The notes beneath the pieces are model-generated. The model searched no databases and had not been told where the DNA came from. It saw nothing but the letters and a program-made list of their open reading frames with translations. A DNA stretch of 64,000 nt from positions 170,415 to 234,414 of the forward strand of contig CAVQNU010000016.1 in NCBI GenBank assembly GCA_963714255.1, given 5' to 3'. The stretch is from Rhodovastum sp963714255. Lineage in GTDB: Bacteria > Pseudomonadota > Alphaproteobacteria > Acetobacterales > Acetobacteraceae. Positions 47,980-56,953 of this stretch are shown here, piece after piece. The number at the start of each line of letters is the position of its first letter. The stretch's first letter is position 1. Position numbers and translations under genes: made by a program.

Positions 47980-48993
47980 ATGAAGCTGGAGCCGCGCCGC
48001 ACCGAGGAATTTTTGCGCGATCCCGGCCGCTCACGGGCGGTGTTGCTTTACGGCGACGATGTGGGGCTGATCCGCGACCGGGCCGGGCGGCTGGTGCGGG
48101 CGGTGGCGGGCTCGGCGGATGATCCGTTCCGTGTGGTGGAGCTTGAGCGCGACGGGGTGGGGGCGATTCCGGCGGAGATGGCGGCGCTGTCGCTGACCGG
48201 CGGGCGGCGTGTGGTGCGGGTGCGCGATGTCGGCGATGCGGCGACCGGGCCGGTGCAGGCGGCGCTGGCCGGGCCGGGGCAGGCGCTGCTGGTGCTGGAG
48301 GCGCCGGGGCTGGCGAGCAAGTCCAAGCTGCGCGTTCTGATCGACAAACTGGCGGATGCGGTTTCCATCGGCTGCTATCCGGCCGAGGGACGCGCGCTGG
48401 AGCAGACGATCCGCGGCGTGCTGGGCTCGATGCAGGTGGCTGTGGATGACGATGCGCTGGTGTGGCTGACCGGGCAGCTCGGAGCGGATCAGGCGGTTAC
48501 GGTCAGCGAGGTGGAGAAGCTGGCGCTGTTTGTCGGCCCCGGGGGTCGTGCGGATATCACGGCCGCTCGGGAATGTGTGGGCGATCTGGCGGGGCTGTCG
48601 CTGGAGGATGCGTTGTTCGCGGCGACTGCGGGCGAGGTGGCGGCGGCCGACCGGGCGTTGGAGCTTGCGCTGGCGGAGGGTGCCGCGGCGGTGCAGGTGG
48701 CCAGGGCGGGGCTTGGGCATGTGCAGCGGTTGCAGCGGGCGCGGGCGGTAGTGGCGGACGGGGTGTCGGCTGCTGACGCGGCACGGGCGGTGCGTCCGCC
48801 GTTATTTTTCCGGCGGCAGCCAGCGTTTACGCTGGCGCTGACGTTATGGGGGATGCCGGCGCTGGAGTGGGCGGCGCAGCGGTTTTGGGATGCGGAGCGG
48901 GCCTGCAAGAGGACCGGCGCACCGGACCTGACGATCGCCAGGAACGCGGTGGCCGGCGTAGCCCAGCGCGCAGCGGTCGCAAGAAGGCGGTGA
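47980..48993 (+). CDS. holA: DNA polymerase III subunit delta
   Basis: A 337-residue clamp-loader subunit. The N-terminal block VLLYGDDVGLIRDRAGRLVRAV and PFRVVELE, then ALLVLEAPGLASKSKLR, fit HolA. The C-terminal helical domain has DLTIARNAVAGVAQRA. It starts 23 bases after lptE and ends at a hairpin cluster converging with parB. Confidence 0.9.
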   Translation: MKLEPRRTEEFLRDPGRSRAVLLYGDDVGLIRDRAGRLVRAVAGSADDPFRVVELERDGVGAIPAEMAALSLTGGRRVVRVRDVGDAATGPVQAALAGPGQALLVLEAPGLASKSKLRVLIDKLADAVSIGCYPAEGRALEQTIRGVLGSMQVAVDDDALVWLTGQLGADQAVTVSEVEKLALFVGPGGRADITAARECVGDLAGLSLEDALFAATAGEVAAADRALELALAEGAAAVQVARAGLGHVQRLQRARAVVADGVSAADAARAVRPPLFFRRQPAFTLALTLWGMPALEWAAQRFWDAERACKRTGAPDLTIARNAVAGVAQRAAVARRR

Positions 48994-48995
48994 CG

Positions 48996-49072
48996 TGGGT
49001 TCCAAGGGCTTTGCCCTTGGTGGGGTCCAGGGGCAAAGCCCCTGGTGGGGTTCGGGGCAACGCCCCGACGCG
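48996..49072. repeat. Palindromic repeat A-like, copy 11 (three tandem hairpins)
   Basis: CCAAGGG-CTTTG-CCCTTGG, CCAGGGGC-AAA-GCCCCTGG and CGGGGC-AAC-GCCCCG are arrayed head to tail with TGGGGTT-type linkers. It is a variant of repeat A with different loops and no inverted partner. It lies between convergent holA and parB. Confidence 0.8.
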
Positions 49073-49075
49073 CGG

Positions 49076-49939
49076 TTAGCCCCGGTTCAGCAGGCTGACA
49101 ATCCCATCAAGCTGGTCAAGCGAGCGGTAATGGATACGCACGCTGCCGGCCTTGCCATCGAAGGCGATTTCGACCTTCAGGCCCAGCCGTCCGGACAATT
49201 CGGCTTCGAGTGCGGTGGTTTCCGGGTCTTTGCCGGATGTCCGAGCGTGCGGCTCGGCGGGATCGGCGCGTTTGGCGGTGAGGGCTTCGGTCTGGCGGAC
49301 GCTGAGGCCGCGCGCGATGACGGAGAGCGCCGCGGTTTTCGGATCGGGATGGGCGAGCAGGGCGCGGGCGTGGCCGGCGGTGAGGGCGCCTTTGCGGACT
49401 TCGATTTGCACGGTGGGCGGAAGGTTGAGGAGACGGAGCGTGTTGGCGACGTGGCTGCGGGATTTGCCGACGGCTTCGCCCAGTTCCTCCTGGGTCATGC
49501 CGAACTCCTCGAGCAGGCGGCGGTAGCCTTCGGCTTCCTCGATGGCGTTCAGGTCCTGGCGTTGGAGGTTCTCGACCAGGGCGGCGGCCATGGCTTCGGC
49601 GTTGGTGAGGTCGCGCACCAGCGCGGGCACTTCATGCAGCCCGGCGGCCTGGGCGGCGCGCCAGCGGCGTTCGCCGGCGATGATCTGGAACCGGTCCGGC
49701 GCGTCGGGATCGGGGCGGGCGAGGAGGGGCTGGAGGATGCCGCGGGCTCGGATGGACTCGATCAGTTCGGTGAGCGAGTCGGCATCGATCGGGCCGCGCG
49801 GCTGGAAGGGGCCGGGGGAGAGGAACTCCACCGGGATCGGGCGGGAGCCGGCCGAGTTTGTCGCGCCGGCGGGGGGCGGTTCGCCGAGGAGGGCGGCGAG
49901 GCCGCGGCCGAGGCGGGGGCCGATTTCCTTGCGGCTCAT
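49076..49939 (-). CDS. parB: chromosome-partitioning protein ParB
   Basis: A 287-residue CTPase clamp that loads at parS. GRGLAALLG at the N-terminus, QPRGPIDADSLTELIESI, the CTP-binding box IIAGERRWRAAQAAGL and the helix-turn-helix TQEELGEAVGKSRSHVANTLRLL are all present. Start overlaps the parA stop (ATGA). Two perfect parS sites lie 1.4 kb upstream in rsmG. Confidence 0.96.
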   Translation of the reverse strand: MSRKEIGPRLGRGLAALLGEPPPAGATNSAGSRPIPVEFLSPGPFQPRGPIDADSLTELIESIRARGILQPLLARPDPDAPDRFQIIAGERRWRAAQAAGLHEVPALVRDLTNAEAMAAALVENLQRQDLNAIEEAEGYRRLLEEFGMTQEELGEAVGKSRSHVANTLRLLNLPPTVQIEVRKGALTAGHARALLAHPDPKTAALSVIARGLSVRQTEALTAKRADPAEPHARTSGKDPETTALEAELSGRLGLKVEIAFDGKAGSVRIHYRSLDQLDGIVSLLNRG

Positions 49940-50730
49940 GCGGCACGGCCCGGCCGCTGGTCGCGGCGGAGGAGTTCGGCGGCCAGTTGCACATAGGCCT
50001 GCGCGCCCGGGGAGCGCACGTCGTAGACGGTGACCGGTTTGCCGTGGCTGGGCGCTTCGGAGATGCGGATGTTGCGGGGGATGACGGTTTCGTAGACCTG
50101 ATCGCCGAAGAATCCGCGCGCATCGGCGGCGACCAGATCGGACAGGTTATTGCGCCTGTCGAACATGGTCAGGACGATTCCCTGCAGGCGCAGGCCGGGG
50201 TTCAGTCCGCGGCGGACGATGTCGATAGTGCGCATGATCTGGCTGATGCCTTCGAGCGCGAAGAACTCGCATTGCAGCGGGATAAGGACGGCGTTGGCCG
50301 CCACGAGGCCATTCAGGGTGAGCAGGCCGAGGCTGGGCGGGCAGTCGATCAGGACGTAATTGAACCTTGTGGTGGCGTCATCGGTGCGCAGGGCGTCGCG
50401 GAGGCGGAATTCGCGGCGGTCTTCGTTGACCAGTTCGATTTCGGCGCCGGCGAGGTCGGGTTCGGCGGGGATGATCGAGAGGTTCGGCACGGAGGTGCTG
50501 CGAATGACGTCCCGGGCCGGGTTTTCGCCCATCAGCAGCGCATAGGTGCCATTGCCGCGTTCCTCGCGGCCGAGGCCAAGGCCGGTGGAGGCGTTGCCTT
50601 GCGGGTCGAGGTCGATCAGCAGGACGGTCTGGCCGCTCGCGGTGAGGGTGGTGGCGAGGTTAATCGCGGTCGTGGTTTTGCCGACGCCGCCTTTCTGGTT
50701 GGCGACGACGAGGATGCGCCGGTCGCGCAC
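49936..50730 (-). CDS. parA: chromosome-partitioning ATPase ParA
   Basis: A 264-residue Walker-type ATPase. Deviant Walker A VANQKGGVGKTTTAINLA, VLLIDLDPQGNAST and the Walker B YVLIDCPPSLG are intact. It drives parS-ParB segregation. It follows rsmG by 49 bases and is coupled to parB. The rsmG-parA-parB order is conserved near bacterial origins. Confidence 0.97.
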   Translation of the reverse strand: MRDRRILVVANQKGGVGKTTTAINLATTLTASGQTVLLIDLDPQGNASTGLGLGREERGNGTYALLMGENPARDVIRSTSVPNLSIIPAEPDLAGAEIELVNEDRREFRLRDALRTDDATTRFNYVLIDCPPSLGLLTLNGLVAANAVLIPLQCEFFALEGISQIMRTIDIVRRGLNPGLRLQGIVLTMFDRRNNLSDLVAADARGFFGDQVYETVIPRNIRISEAPSHGKPVTVYDVRSPGAQAYVQLAAELLRRDQRPGRAA

Positions 50731-50779
50731 GGCCGCTTGGGCGGCGGCGGCAACCGGGGCAGAGACGGGGCGCAGCGCC

Positions 50780-51403
50780 TCACGCGGGGGGATTGGCAGG
50801 GGTGATCTCGCTGATCCGGAAAATGGTGGCGGAGGTGTCGGTACGGCTGGGCGTCCGCTCGATGTGCATGTGCCATTTGCTGGCGGCGTCGGTCAATTCG
50901 TCTTCCGCGCTGCGGCCCTTCGGAAACAGGCAAATACCGCCCGGGGCGAGCAGTGGCGACGCCCAGCGGAGCAAAATGGGGAGCGGGGCGAGGGCGCGTG
51001 CGGTGATCAGGCGGGCGGGCGGGACCGAAGCCGTTTCAATCCGGGTTGCGTGGATGGTTGCCGGGGCCCCGGTCAGACGCGCGGCCTCGCGCAGGAAGGC
51101 GGCCTTGCGGTGGTCGGATTCAACGAGGTCGAAGGGGAGTCCGGTTGCGATCGCCAGCACCAGCCCGGGCAGTCCGGCGCCCGAACCGAGGTCGATGGCG
51201 CGGTCGGTGTCGGGCGGGATCAAAGGCAGGAGTTGCAGGCTGTCGGCGATGTGGCGGGGCCAGACGTATTCGATGTCCCGCGCCGAGATCAGGTTGATGG
51301 TCCGTTGCCAGCGGAGCAGCAGGTGCACAAAAGCGCCAAGCCGCTCCCGTGTTTCACGTGAAACACCATTAGGATCTTCTGCCGTGTGTTTCACGTGAAA
51401 CAC
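50780..51403 (-). CDS. rsmG: 16S rRNA (guanine527-N7)-methyltransferase RsmG
   Basis: A 207-residue SAM enzyme. AIDLGSGAGLPGLVLAIATG binds SAM, and LVESDHRKAAFLREAARLTG follows. The start is the GTG at 51403 inside the second parS, overlapping the mnmG 3' end by 13 bases. The first residues VFHVKH and, after a short gap, VSRET are simply the two parS sites read in frame, a pattern known from other bacteria. Confidence 0.93.
   Translation of the reverse strand: MFHVKHTAEDPNGVSRETRERLGAFVHLLLRWQRTINLISARDIEYVWPRHIADSLQLLPLIPPDTDRAIDLGSGAGLPGLVLAIATGLPFDLVESDHRKAAFLREAARLTGAPATIHATRIETASVPPARLITARALAPLPILLRWASPLLAPGGICLFPKGRSAEDELTDAASKWHMHIERTPSRTDTSATIFRISEITPANPPA
51350..51365. promoter_or_regulatory. 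parS site 1
   Basis: Perfect 16 bp consensus TGTTTCACGTGAAACA, inside the rsmG coding sequence (reads VSRET). ParB nucleates here. Confidence 0.95.
51387..51402. promoter_or_regulatory. parS site 2
   Basis: A second perfect TGTTTCACGTGAAACA, 21 bases from the first, spanning the mnmG stop codon and the rsmG start (reads FHVKH). Confidence 0.95.
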
Positions 51404-53253
51404 GCGGCTTTGGTCTGACGGAGATAAGCCATCAGCGCCGCCAACGCAGCGGGAGTCATGCCCTGTAACCGTGCGGCGGCGCCCAGGCTGGCGGGCCGCG
51501 CAGCCTGCAGCTTCTCGCAAATTTCGGCGGAGAGGCCGCCGATCCGGGTGTAGTCAACGTCGATCGCGAGTGGCAGGGACTCTTCCCGCCGGAAGGCGCG
51601 GATGTCCGCCTCCTGCCGTGGCAAATACCCAGCATACAGGGATTCGACTTCAAGATGGGCGCGGACGCGCGGCGGCAGGTCGCGGAGCCACGGAAATGCC
51701 GTGTCGATCAGGTCAGGCGCGATCTGCGGATTGCCGAGAAGATCAAGCGCACAGCGCGGTTGCCCATCGGCGCGAACCGGCGCGCCAAGAAGCTGCAACG
51801 GCGCGGTTCCCACCGTTTCCGACCGGGCGCGGGTCAGCGCTGCATCGACCTGGTCGCGATAGGCGGAGAAAGCGGCAGACCGCTCACTTCCCACACACCC
51901 CCAGGCCAGACCGCGCCCGGTCAGCCGCAGATCGGCATTGTCCGCCCGCAGCGACAGCCGATACTCCGCGCGCGAGGTGAACATGCGATACGGCTCGGTG
52001 ACGCCCTGCGTCGTCAGATCGTCGATCAGCACGCCGATATAGGCATCGGCCCGGTCCAACGCGACAAGGAGCGCGCCGGAAGCGCGCCGGGCCCCGTTGA
52101 TGCCGGCCATCACTCCCTGCGCCGCCGCCTCCTCATAGCCGGTTGTGCCATTCACCTGGCCGGCTAGGAACAAACCCGGCACCTGCTTCAGTTCCAGCGC
52201 GGCGGTCAGGGCGCGCGGGTCCACGTAATCATACTCGACCGCATAGCCTGGGCGGAGCATGCGCGCGTGCTCCAGCCCGGGAATGGTGGCCAGCAGCGCC
52301 TGCTGGACATCAGCGGGAAGGCTGGTGGAAATGCCGTTGGGATAGACGGTTGGGTCGTCCAGCCCTTCCGGCTCGAGGAAAATCTGGTGGCGGTCGCGGG
52401 CGGCGAACCGCACCACTTTGTCTTCAATCGACGGGCAATAGCGCGGGCCACGCCCTGACAGGCCGCCCCCGTAGACGGCCGACAAGGTGAGATTCGCCCG
52501 GATGAGCGCGTGCGTGGCCGGGGTGGTCGCGGTGACCCGGCAGCAAATCTGCGGATTGCCGATCCGGTCGGTGAGAACGCTGAAGGGTTCAGGCGCCGCG
52601 TCGCCGTGGTCGGCGGGCAAACCTTCCCAGTCGATCGTTCGGCGATCCAGCCGTGGCGGCGTGCCCGTTTTCAGCCGCCCCAGCGGCAAACCCAAGCGGG
52701 CCAGGGCGGCGGCCAAGCGTAGGGAAGGGGCCTCGCCAATGCGTCCGGCCGGGCTGGTATTGAGCCCCACATGGATCACACCGCGCAGGAACGTGCCGGC
52801 GGTCAGCACAGCCGCGCCGCAAGCGATCCGTGTGCCGTCGGCGCAGATGACCGCCGCGAGCCGCCCGTCTGCGCCGAATTCGAGGTCTTCCACCGACGCC
52901 TCCCGCAGCGTGAGGCCGGGCTGTTGGTCCAGCAGCTTTCGGATTGCCCGCCGGTAGAGGCCGCGGTCGGCCTGCGCGCGCGGACCACGCACCGCTGGTC
53001 CCTTGCTGCGGTTGAGCAGCTTGAAATGGATGCCCGCCAGGTCGGCGGCCCGGCCCATCAACCCGTCGAGGGCATCGATTTCGCGAACCAGATGGCCCTT
53101 GCCGATGCCGCCAATGGCGGGATTGCACGACATCTCGCCGACAGTGGCCAAATGCTGGGTCAGCAACAAGGTGCGCGCGCCCATGCGTGCGGCAGCGGCG
53201 GCGGCTTCGCAGCCGGCGTGGCCGGCGCCTATGACCGCTACGTCGAAGTGCAT
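51391..53253 (-). CDS. mnmG: tRNA uridine 5-carboxymethylaminomethyl synthesis protein MnmG (GidA)
   Basis: A 620-residue FAD enzyme that, with MnmE, modifies U34 of certain tRNAs. FAD-binding VAVIGAGHAGCEAAAAAARMG, CNPAIGGIGKGHLVREIDALDG and TSRAEYRLSLRADNADLRLT are intact. The start MHFDVAV follows repeat A copy 12, which separates it from mnmE. Its stop codon lies within parS site 2 and overlaps rsmG. Confidence 0.97.
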   Translation of the reverse strand: MHFDVAVIGAGHAGCEAAAAAARMGARTLLLTQHLATVGEMSCNPAIGGIGKGHLVREIDALDGLMGRAADLAGIHFKLLNRSKGPAVRGPRAQADRGLYRRAIRKLLDQQPGLTLREASVEDLEFGADGRLAAVICADGTRIACGAAVLTAGTFLRGVIHVGLNTSPAGRIGEAPSLRLAAALARLGLPLGRLKTGTPPRLDRRTIDWEGLPADHGDAAPEPFSVLTDRIGNPQICCRVTATTPATHALIRANLTLSAVYGGGLSGRGPRYCPSIEDKVVRFAARDRHQIFLEPEGLDDPTVYPNGISTSLPADVQQALLATIPGLEHARMLRPGYAVEYDYVDPRALTAALELKQVPGLFLAGQVNGTTGYEEAAAQGVMAGINGARRASGALLVALDRADAYIGVLIDDLTTQGVTEPYRMFTSRAEYRLSLRADNADLRLTGRGLAWGCVGSERSAAFSAYRDQVDAALTRARSETVGTAPLQLLGAPVRADGQPRCALDLLGNPQIAPDLIDTAFPWLRDLPPRVRAHLEVESLYAGYLPRQEADIRAFRREESLPLAIDVDYTRIGGLSAEICEKLQAARPASLGAAARLQGMTPAALAALMAYLRQTKAACFT

Positions 53254-53263
53254 ACTCACGTCC

Positions 53264-53409
53264 GGACCCCCAGCCGGGGCGCTGCCCCGGACCCCGCCAG
53301 GAGCTTTGCCCCTGGACCCCACCAGGGGGCAAAGCCCCCTGGACCCCTTAAGGAATGGGGTCAAGGGGGCCACTGCCCCCTTGCGGGTCCAGGGCAGAGC
53401 CCTGGCCTT
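53264..53409. repeat. Palindromic repeat A, copy 12 (mosaic of two variants)
   Basis: One side has three hairpins of the copy-11 type: CCGGGGC-GCT-GCCCCGG, a worn CCAGGAG...CCCCTGG and CCAGGGGGC-AAA-GCCCCCTGG. The other side is the regular CAAGGGGGC-CACT-GCCCCCTTG plus CCAGGGC-AGA-GCCCTGG. It sits inside the mnmE-mnmG run. Confidence 0.85.
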
Positions 53410-53412
53410 CCT

Positions 53413-54726
53413 TCACTTGCCTATACAGAACTGCCGGAACACGGAATCAAGCACATCCTCAACCCCCATCTGGCCCGTCACCCGCCCGATGGCACGCAGC
53501 GCCAGCCGCAGATCCTCGCCCCGCAACTCGGCGAGCGGAGCCGCGATGGCGGAGCCAAGCCGCGCCGCGGCCTCCGTCAGAGCGGCCCGATGGCGGGCGC
53601 GGGTCAAAGGCGGCGGCCCGGCGCGTGCCGTCAGGTCACGCGCGGCCTCGGCGAGGTGTTGCTCCAGCCGATCCATGCCAGTGCCGATCCGTGCGGACAC
53701 ACCCAACGCGACACCATCGGGTGCCGGCGCCAGGTCGATCTTCGTGGCGACGCGCAACGCCTTGCGGGCATCCACCGCTCCGCCAACCGCCGGAACGGAG
53801 GCATCGACCAGGTCGATCACCAAATCCGCGGCGGCGGCGCGGGCCCGGGCGCGGCGCACGCCCTCGGTCTCGATCGGGTCGTCGCTCTCCCGCAGCCCCG
53901 CGGTGTCCAGCAGCGTCACCGGCACGCCGCCGATATCCAGCCGCACCTCCAGCACATCGCGGGTGGTGCCGGGATGCGGCGACACGATGGCAACCTCCCG
54001 CCGGGCCAGCGCGTTGATCAGGGTCGACTTGCCGGCGTTTGGCGGTCCGGTGATGGCGAACACGAGCCCCTCCCGCAGACGCTCGCCCCGCCGGCGATCG
54101 TCGAGATGGAAGGCGATCTCGTCGCGCAGCGCGGAAAGATCGGAAGCCATCCCATCGGATGCTTCGGGCGGAAGGTCCTCGTCGGGAAAATCGATCAGCG
54201 CCTCCTGTGCGGCCAGCAGGGCAACCAGCCGCGACGTCCAGCCCCGGTAGAGCTCGCCGAGCGCCCCCTCCATCTGCGTCAGCGCCTGCCGCCGCTGCGC
54301 ATCGGTCTCGGCGTCCACCAGGTCGGCGATGGCTTCGGCCTGCAGCAGGTCGAGCCGCCCGTTGAGGAACGCACGCCGGGTGAACTCGCCCGCCTCCGCC
54401 GGTCGGGCGCCGGCTTCCAGCAGCGCCTCCGTCACCGACGCCAGCACCGCCCGCCCGCCATGCAAATGCAGCTCCGCACTGTCCTCGCCGGTGTAGCTGC
54501 CGGGGGCGGGAAGCCACAGCACCAGCGCGCGGTCCAGCACCTCCCCGGTGCGGTCCCGCAGGGTTCGCAAGGATGCGACCCGCGGCGGCGGCCGCCGGCA
54601 GATCTCGTCCAGCACCCAGGCGCAGTGCGGTCCGCTGATCCGCACCACCGTGATGGCCGCGCGACCGGCACCCGACGCCACCGCGAAAATGCTCGCGCCC
54701 TCCGCCGCTCCGGTTCCGCTTGTCAT
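53413..54726 (-). CDS. mnmE: tRNA modification GTPase MnmE (TrmE)
   Basis: A 437-residue partner of MnmG. N-terminal tetrahydrofolate-binding domain (IFAVASGAGRAAITVVRISG), then helical and G domains: GPPNAGKSTLINALA, DTAGLRESDDPIE, and the C-terminal FCIGK containing the conserved Cys. Complete. It lies 20 bases after the ferredoxin-like gene and is followed by repeat A copy 12. Confidence 0.96.
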   Translation of the reverse strand: MTSGTGAAEGASIFAVASGAGRAAITVVRISGPHCAWVLDEICRRPPPRVASLRTLRDRTGEVLDRALVLWLPAPGSYTGEDSAELHLHGGRAVLASVTEALLEAGARPAEAGEFTRRAFLNGRLDLLQAEAIADLVDAETDAQRRQALTQMEGALGELYRGWTSRLVALLAAQEALIDFPDEDLPPEASDGMASDLSALRDEIAFHLDDRRRGERLREGLVFAITGPPNAGKSTLINALARREVAIVSPHPGTTRDVLEVRLDIGGVPVTLLDTAGLRESDDPIETEGVRRARARAAAADLVIDLVDASVPAVGGAVDARKALRVATKIDLAPAPDGVALGVSARIGTGMDRLEQHLAEAARDLTARAGPPPLTRARHRAALTEAAARLGSAIAAPLAELRGEDLRLALRAIGRVTGQMGVEDVLDSVFRQFCIGK

Positions 54727-54745
54727 GACCCGGCCAGGGACGGGG

Positions 54746-55090
54746 CTACCTGGGCGGAAGCAGCAGCTCGGGCACGCGTCCGCCGTCGCGTACGTGCCGC
54801 TCCAGCACCGCGTCCACGTCCTCGCGGCTGTTCACGCGGTACCAGACCCCCTCAGGATAGATCACCACGCACGGCCCCAGCTCGCAGCGGTCCAGGCAAC
54901 CGGCCATGTTGACCCGCACACCCTTCAGGCCAAGCTCCTTCGCCCGCGCCTTCATATAGTCGCGCAACGCCTCCGATCCCTTCGCCGCACAGGAGCCGCG
55001 AATATGCCCCTCCGGACGACGGTTGCCGCATACGAAGATATGCGTCTCGAAGAACAGGGGAAGATCGTCCGGCAGCCGGTGATCGGTCAT
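54746..55090 (-). CDS. thioredoxin-like [2Fe-2S] ferredoxin domain protein
   Basis: A 114-residue protein with four cysteines in the pattern of thioredoxin-like ferredoxins: FVCGNRRPEGHIRGSCAAKG and, later, NMAGCLDRCELGP. YPEGVWY follows, as in this family. Role unknown; probably electron transfer. Start at MTDHRLPDD (four residues after a possible upstream start). It is first in the run that contains mnmE and mnmG. Confidence 0.88.
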   Translation of the reverse strand: MTDHRLPDDLPLFFETHIFVCGNRRPEGHIRGSCAAKGSEALRDYMKARAKELGLKGVRVNMAGCLDRCELGPCVVIYPEGVWYRVNSREDVDAVLERHVRDGGRVPELLLPPR

Positions 55091-55361
55091 GAGAAGCCCC
55101 ACTTTGGGCGCGCGCCCGAAACGCCGCCCGTATCAGAGGGTTGATTTCGAACCAATGGTAATGCCTGACGCGACCGAACGCGCGTATTGTCCGGCGGCTG
55201 AAGCCCTGGTTGCTGCAGCTTCTCTCGGCCTCTCTGCCGCGCTGCGCAAGTCCCGCCGGTGGCCATGCCGCAACAAACGGTTTCAGCTTCTCGCGTACCC
55301 GGCTGCACGGCTTGACAGCGTGCCCGCGCGGCAGTGCCATCCGCCCCGAGTGCCCCTCAGG

Positions 55362-55844
55362 ATGCCGGAATTGCCACAGCTTTCGCTTCACACGCCCGTC
55401 GGCGACATTACCGTGTCCGAGGAGGACGGGCGGATCGTCGCGCTCGACTGGGGATGGGGCAGGGACCAGGCCGAAACGCCGCTGCTGTGCTGTGCGCGCG
55501 AACAGTTGCACGCCTATTTCGACGGTCAATGCCTCGCCTTCGACCTGCCGCTCGCGCCTCAGGGCACGCCCTACCGGCGCCGCGTCTGGGTGGCGCTGCA
55601 GGCCATCCCGCCAGGCCAGACGCGAACTTACCAGGACATCGCCCGCACCGCCGGCGGCAGTGCCCGCTCGGTGGGCGGGGCCAACGGTGCCAACCCGATC
55701 CCCATCCTGATCCCCTGCCACCGCGTGGTGGCGACGGGCAGGATCGGCGGTTATTCCGGGGGCGACGGGCTGCCGACCAAACGCTATTTGCTCGAGCTTG
55801 AAACCCGCACGCTGGCCGGCACCCACCGGCTGCCCGGACCATGA
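55362..55844 (+). CDS. ogt: methylated-DNA-[protein]-cysteine S-methyltransferase
   Basis: A 160-residue suicide enzyme repairing O6-methylguanine. The acceptor Cys is in IPILIPCHRVVATG; ALQAIPPGQTRTYQDIAR and the arginine-finger region GGSARSVGGANGANP complete the DNA-binding domain. Start at MPELPQLS, where the domain begins; upstream open frame to 55089 has no conserved content and the 270 bp gap shows no other gene. Confidence 0.93.
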   Translation: MPELPQLSLHTPVGDITVSEEDGRIVALDWGWGRDQAETPLLCCAREQLHAYFDGQCLAFDLPLAPQGTPYRRRVWVALQAIPPGQTRTYQDIARTAGGSARSVGGANGANPIPILIPCHRVVATGRIGGYSGGDGLPTKRYLLELETRTLAGTHRLPGP

Positions 55845-55884
55845 GCCTCTCCTGCCTGCAACCGCTGGACATGATGGAACACCC

Positions 55885-56856
55885 ATGACGAAGGCCATCC
55901 GCATTCACGCCCATGGCGGCCCCGAGGTCATGCGCTGGGAGGACGTGCCCACGCCCGATCCCGGTCCGGGCGAGGCGCTGGTCCGCCACGCGGCGGTCGG
56001 CCTGAATTTCATCAACGTCTATTTCCGCACCGGCCTCTACAAGACCGCCCTGCCGGCCACCCTGGGCATGGAGGCCTCCGGCACCGTCGAGGCGGTGGGC
56101 CCGGGCGTCACCGCCGTGGCCGTCGGCGATCGGGTTGCATATGCCACCGCCCCGATCGGCGCCTATGCCACCGCGCGCGTGATCTCTGCCGACCGGTTGG
56201 TGAAACTGCCGGACACCATCGACTTCAACACCGCCGCAGCGATGATGCTGCAAGGCATTACCGCCCAGTACCTGCTCCACCGCACCTACAAGGTGCAGCC
56301 GGGCGAGACGATCCTGGTGCACGCCGCCGCCGGCGGGGTCGGGCTGATCCTGTGCCAGTGGGCGAAATATTTGGGGGCGACCGTCATCGGCGTGGTCTCC
56401 ACCCCCGAGAAGGCGGAACTCGCCCGCACGCATGGCGCGGACCATGTCGTGGTCGGCTACGCCAGCCTCGTCGCCGAGGTCAAGCGTATCACCGCCGGGG
56501 CGATGGTGCCGGTGGTCTACGACAGCGTCGGCAAGGACAGCTTCATGACCAGCCTGGACTGCCTCGCACCGCTCGGCATGATGGTGAGCTACGGCAACGC
56601 CTCCGGACCGGTGGGTGCGATCGATGTCGGCTTGCTCGGGGCCAAGGGCAGCCTGTTCCTCACCCGGCCTGGTCTCGCCACGTACACGGCAAAGCGTGCC
56701 GACCTCCAGCGCGCCGCCGCCGATCTGTTCGATGTGGTGAGCCGTGGCGTGGTAACCATCCGGGTGAACCAGACCTTTCCGCTGGCCGACGCGGCGCTCG
56801 CCCACGAGGCGCTGGAGGCCCGCCGCACCACCGGCAGCACCATCCTGTTGCCCTGA
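55885..56856 (+). CDS. NADPH:quinone oxidoreductase (zeta-crystallin type)
   Basis: A 323-residue MDR-family reductase without zinc ligands. GLNFINVYFRTGLYK, the nucleotide-binding VHAAAGGVGLILCQWAKYLGA and GADHVVVGY are typical of QOR. Reduces quinones or enals with NADPH. Start at MTKAIRIH. It lies 40 bases downstream of ogt and 97 before the MFS gene on the same strand. Confidence 0.92.
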   Translation: MTKAIRIHAHGGPEVMRWEDVPTPDPGPGEALVRHAAVGLNFINVYFRTGLYKTALPATLGMEASGTVEAVGPGVTAVAVGDRVAYATAPIGAYATARVISADRLVKLPDTIDFNTAAAMMLQGITAQYLLHRTYKVQPGETILVHAAAGGVGLILCQWAKYLGATVIGVVSTPEKAELARTHGADHVVVGYASLVAEVKRITAGAMVPVVYDSVGKDSFMTSLDCLAPLGMMVSYGNASGPVGAIDVGLLGAKGSLFLTRPGLATYTAKRADLQRAAADLFDVVSRGVVTIRVNQTFPLADAALAHEALEARRTTGSTILLP

Positions 56857-56953
56857 CACCAACGGCACGGGCCCCGGCCGCTTCGAAGCCTCGCGCTTCC
56901 ATCATGAATCGTGCGGTCTTTGCCGGGGACGAGGAAGGCGCCATTCTGGTTGA

